From: Marsupella aquatica
Lineage: Eukaryota; Marchantiophyta
NCBI GenBank assembly: GCA_973895155.1
Contig: OZ316896.1
Location: 20,398,001-20,462,000, forward strand
Direction: 5' to 3'
DNA length: 64,000 bases
Shown: positions 47,701 to 53,700 of the stretch, piece after piece
Numbering within the stretch: the first letter of the stretch is position 1
Layout: each line of letters begins with the position of its first letter
Program-made: the position numbers and the translations under genes
The notes under the pieces: model-generated
What the model saw: the letters and a program-made list of their open reading frames with translations, nothing else
Databases searched by the model: none
Told to the model about the DNA's origin: nothing

Positions 47701-50700
47701 GGCTAGGGCAAGCATGGAATACAATGGAAGCTCGAGATGATCTCGACCCTAAATTTGTGAACAATACTTTAGAAATAGAATACAGGAAGAGTCAATCATG
47801 GCTAAACAGTCAACATTATCTAAATCTCTGCATTATCATATTTCATCATAGGAAAACATCGATTCTCAATTATGAGAATCTCCATCGAATACGAACATCA
47901 TACTCAAAGGTTGACCAAGCTTACGTCTAACACCGGCTTCAAAAACTCTCTAACTCGGGATGATTTCCATGATCAGAACGAGTTGGAGAGTACAGAAGTC
48001 GTTGACAGAAGCAAGCTTGGTCGACTTCCGATAGGATGTTGGTTTTCGACAGACGTGGTCTTCCATACGCAAAAAATCTGACAAGGCAAAAAGTTAGTAC
48101 ACTGTTGATGAATTGGATATTTTAATACTTGGGTCGAGATGATCTCGACCCAAGTCTCTAAAAGTTAGAATACAGAGACTCACAGTGGCATTCGTTCACC
48201 GTTAACTAAATCTTTGCATTATTATGTTTCTTCACTGAAGACATTGATTCTCAAATATGATCGATCGAATACGAACAACATACTCAAAAGTTGTCCAATT
48301 TTACCTCTAGAAAAGGCTTCAAAAACTCTCTAACTCAGGATGATTTCCATGATCAGAACAAGTTGGAGAGTACAAAAGTCGTTTTTAGAAGAAAGTTTGG
48401 ACGACTTTCGATATGATGTTGGTTTCCAAAGGATATTGTTTTCCATCGGAAATAACAAAACATCCGTCAAATACGAACAGCATATTCAATAGGACTCTAA
48501 ATCTGCCTTTTCCATAATCCCTTTTGGATATGCTGTTAGTATTTGACAGATACAACATGACAAATACCACAATCTGATAGATACATCAATATGAAAATGA
48601 CAGAAACCTCTTAACTTTATGGATATTAGGCTCGAGATGATCTCGAGCCTAATCTCAATTACAAACGATAAACTTGTTCACTTCGAAGCCACCTCTTGAA
48701 GCAAAGTAATGTAGAAAATATCAATCAGCTCGAGATGATCTAGACCCTCAAGTGGATCAAAAACCAAGTATGATTTGAAGCTCGAGATGATCTCGAGCCA
48801 AACCTCCATCTAACAATGAGAAAAGATAATATATTACGTTTGATAGTGCGGTGGATGTTCTGCGATGAATCTAGAAGGGTCTAAAGCTCCATCGCTACAG
48901 TTGATGCGTCGTACTCGGCGAAGTCATCCTTGGAGAAATCTACAACGGTCGACATGGCTACTGGATACTGGATATTGGATACGAGATTTGGGTGATATAA
49001 GAAAAATATGATCTCGAGGCTCATAGGAAAATCTCGATCCAAACGGCTATAAAATATCTCGAGGCTCAAAGGGGATCTTGACCCTAAACAAGTCTCGAGG
49101 GAAAAATAATGATCTAGAGGCAAAAGCGATGAAATATCTAGAGGCAGTAAGCAAGAGGCGAGTGAGGCGCGGAGGGGAGGTAGGCAGGGAGGCGAATGTA
49201 CAAATGAGGGTGGCGACGTTGCGAATGTGCACTATAAGCCGCTCAGTCGGCCCTGAGTCAGGCTGGGGTGCCTGGCGATGGATGCCCGGCCACGTGCAGG
49301 ATGCCACGCGCCCATGCGTGGGAGTGAATCTTGAGTTGAGTCATGATGATGGTGCTGTCACACGTACCGTCATTATTGCGGTCCGTACTTCACCCTGCCG
49401 CTAGTTCATCCCTGCCATTGGTTTGACATAGCCATTTGGTCAGGCAGGATTTTATATATTGCTCGTTTTTCCTACCCACCGGGTCATTCTTCAGATATCG
49501 TTTCATTGCTCGCTTCCTGCTCCCCTCATTCCCTCTTCCTGCCCCTACCTCTTGCTCCCTGTTCTCTGGCTCTAGATTTGTTCTCGAATCCCTTTCTCTC
49601 TCAGTTGTTTATTTGGTTTTGGAGACATTCTCATTTGAAGCCATGAAGTTGGTCTAAAATAATTGAACCCATACCTTTTAGAATACCAAACCATTTATGC
49701 TTAAAACATTGCCACTCAGAATCCATTTGTGAACCTTTTCTCTTTTTTTTGAAGCTATTTCTCATTTCTCATTAGTCTTCTGTAAGCCTACTTTATGTAT
49801 TTCAATGTCAAACTTTTACCTCTAGATCATCTAGAGCTCCTCATTCATTCCAACATATTTTTCAATTAGAGTGTCATGTGTGGCTCGAGATCGTCTCGAG
49901 CTTTAGGTATCTTCCTGGGAATTGTCTATTTTTGTTTCTATCTCCTTTAAATTCACAAGTATTTAAGTATCTTTCCTTCTCTTGTGTGAGTTCATGCTTC
50001 TCTGAGGAGTTATTATGAGCTGTTGTTTCTATGCACTTCATAGTTCTTCTTATAGGGTGGATTATTGATCGTGGGAAATATTGAATTCCCTCTTCATGTG
50101 GATTGTCTCGAGCTGAAGACTTTTGTTAATCTATATCTCATGGTTTTTGTGGTCCATTCTTTACCTCAAGATCGTCTCGAGCTGAAGACTTTGTTAATCT
50201 ATATCTCGTGGTTTTTGTGGTCCATTCTTTACCTCGAGATCATCTCGAGCTGAAGACTTTGTTAATCTATATCTTGTGGTTTTTGTGGTCCATTCTTTAC
50301 CTCGAGATCGTCTCGAGCTAAAGACTTCTTAATCTGTTACTGCTAGTTCAGTTGGTTTGTTTTTGCTAGTCACTTTACCTTGAGATCATCTCGAGGTACA
50401 ACAGCTTCCTGTTTGGAACATCTTTTCTAAATGGGGATATTCTTTTGAGGAGACGAGGTTTCCCTCTTACTTGACGGAGTTGAAGTTGCCTCTGGAATAG
50501 TCCTTAAGGTTGACCCCGGTGACTCAGTGCGTAACGTTGATTTGGGTATTAATCATATAGGAGTTCTTATTGAGAGGTGCTATGATGGATCTCAAGAAAT
50601 TCCATTCCCGTTGCCACCGATCAGGACACTTTTTGATGTTGTAGACTCCTGCATTATTTGGGATGCCTCTTTCGCATATTTGAGGTCACAGTCAACTCCA

Positions 50701-53700
50701 GCGATGACACAAGTGGATGCTACATGTTCTACAAATGATTCATTTCCCAATTGCTTACCTGAAAAATCTGCGGTGGGAAGTTTGGGAGACTCAATTACGG
50801 ATGGTGATGAAGTGGAGCTCTCGATTGGAAATCAGATTGTGTGTCAAGGATTTGTATTCAAGACGAATCCCGATGAGACTTGTCACAATGAAAGACTTGG
50901 CCCTGATAGGATTAGTGTGAAGATATGTGAAGTTGTTCAAGGAATGGAGAGGTTACCCTTTCCGCACGCTGGAGCCGTTACCATTCAGGAAGGATTGGAC
51001 AGTTTTGTAATCTGGAATTTAAGGAATGTTCATCGGAGGAGTTCTTCACATGATTTATTAGATGAGCCGTCCGCACGGGATGTTTTTGGAAATTATAATT
51101 TCAAAGATTATAGTTTGCGTTCGAACTGGATGGCGGAGGAAGTGGAATTGTATGTTGATGATAATCGGACCAAGGTCGGGCTTGGCATCATCATAGTTCC
51201 TTTCGAGTCCGGTGCCATTGATGATGAGGTTCTTGGGCCAGATCACGTTGGGGTTGTTGTCACAGGTGTGATTGACCCTCAATGTTTCCTGAATATCTCC
51301 CCCGGAGTGCCCGGTCTTGTTAGGTGGGCCATCTGTTCACTTGTGTTGATATCAAGGGGGATTTTTCTTCTGGATCTCATTGGAGAGGTTTCCCCCGAGA
51401 TAATTATTGATGGTCGAGATCGTCTAGAGGTAGATATGAATGGTCACACTGAGTTTTCAAAACGGCCTTATAATTTCATCAAGAGATCGAAGGGGAACCC
51501 TGATGAAAAAAGGAAGAAGCACCTGGAGTTGAGGGCAATTCTGAAAATCACAGAAGAGGAAATTGATTCCATCCAAAGAGAAGGTTGTTGTAAGTTGAAG
51601 TGTTGCCTCAACATGCCGAGAGAAGACCTACAGGCAATAAGGAGGGAATACCATGGGATGTCAAGCGACAACAAAACCAGTCACATTTTCACTCTTTTTG
51701 GTTGCAGGGAGAAGGAAGTGGAGACAAAAGGATATTTTGTTGTAAGAGGTCGACTTGTATGCAAGGGTGCATTTATTAAAATGCATGGATTCAGCACTGC
51801 CAAATATTATGATTACAAAAATCAATACAAAGCAGGTTGCAAGGTTGGATTCCATGGAAACAAGGGTTCACACAAGACACGGGGAAGCACCTTGCACGCT
51901 CGTGCTTTGTTGGAGTCCATTCTAACCCAAAACGGAGAACCCATGCCGCATCTACCCTATGGAGGGTCTCATGGTACTGACACGGTTGAGTATAGACTTC
52001 CATCTTGTTTCACGAAGAAAGAAATTTTTGAGGAGGTGTACTCCAAGATGGAATTAGATGGCTACGTGAAGGTGAGTGCATTTGCAAAGTGTACACTTTG
52101 CACTGATTTCAAAGATCAGTTGATGCGTGAGAAGAGAAAGAAAGAGCGTTTAGAGATTGAGGAAAGAAGAGCTCGTCATCTTCGTGAGCAAATGTCTAGG
52201 AGATATGTTTACTATGCTCACAGGGTTCTTGCGAAGAAGGATCCTGAGAACTATCTTTGCATTATACATGACAAGATGGACCAAGCCAAGACATGGATCC
52301 CTAGGTTGGTCCCCACTCCTAAATCATTGTCTGGCAGTGGTCAACCTCTCCCCATTGCGCTCACTGGGATGTTGACCCACGGAAGGGATCCCAGAGTGTA
52401 TGCTCACTTCAGTTTCACTGGGCTTTGGCCGGGAGATGCAGACTTCACAGTGACATCGTTGGCCAAGTGCCTTAGAGATCTGGAGGATTACAAGGGGGAC
52501 AAATCTGGAGACCTCCTTGAAGGGTTATATTGGGCTGCAACGAGGCCAATTTTTCAATCTCTTTTGGACTTTGAAGCATTTCTTGCAGGGTACTTAGAAC
52601 CCAAAAAAGTCTCAATTGCTAGATTTCAAGGAGCTGAAGATGACCAAGATATTGGGTTATCAAATGTGGTGGATGACGAGTTTGGTATTGATCCCAAGGC
52701 TGCTACCTCTTTCAAACCATTGCCAAGGCACCTGACCTTGCAAATGGATAATTCAGGGAAAGATAACAAAAACCAGTACGTGATGGCATTTTGCAGTGAG
52801 CTTGTTAGTAGAGGGGTCTTTGAAACAGTGCAGATGTCATTTCTCATGGTTGGTCACACCCATGAGGATGTCGATGCATTGTTTTCAAAAGTATCCAACC
52901 AAGTGAAGTACAAGGAGGTTTCTACCCTCTTGGGGTTGATGGCTGAGGTTTGGGAGTGTGAAAGCATTCATCCTGTTCCACGGTTGATTCAAGAGGTTGC
53001 AGCTTACAAAGAGTTTTTGAAAACATTCAAGGTAAAAGACATAGAGGGTCACTCAAAACCAGTGGCATTTCTTTTCTCTATGAGAGATAATGTTCCAGTA
53101 TATCAATACAAAGCACATGTGAAACAACCTTGGTACCCTCCAATCGGAAGGTCCATTTGGAGAACTGATTCCAACACCAATGCTCTCATTTTACCAGAAG
53201 GTCAACCGTTTGCAAAACCCATCTCCGGGGATGTACGAGGCAAGGTTGAAGAAATCATCCCATTCCTTAATCGTTACATCGAGTTTTTGAAGAAGAGTTG
53301 TAAGGATGAGACCTCTACAGCATATCATGAGAGGTTTCCTTTGGTGAAATATTGGGAAATGGTGGTGCAAGTATTATCTGGGGAACTTACAATTGAAGGG
53401 GAGGCCGAAATACAGTTGGCATTGACATATGAGTTTTGGCCAAAAACCAACCACGGAACTGGTTACAAGGTGAATAGTACAGGAACCTTTGAACCATTGG
53501 GGGAACCTAGTAGTAGTACACAGAATCCAGAAATGGTGGAGCTTCAGAATGAGTACCTGGAAGAGATGGAGGATCAAACTGCACCATTTGTTGGCACTCG
53601 ACACGAGCGAGAACTTGCCCGTTGGATTCCTCTCCAGGACATTCAAGAGGGCCACTTTGTATTTCTTTGTCCAGAGGATGAATGGGAAAAGAAGAATGGC

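Noticed and set aside
48881-48955. First exon of the ParB-like gene (MSTVVDFSKDD start)
   Set aside because: A short open start is present, but no convincing donor site follows, so I left it out of the gene model.
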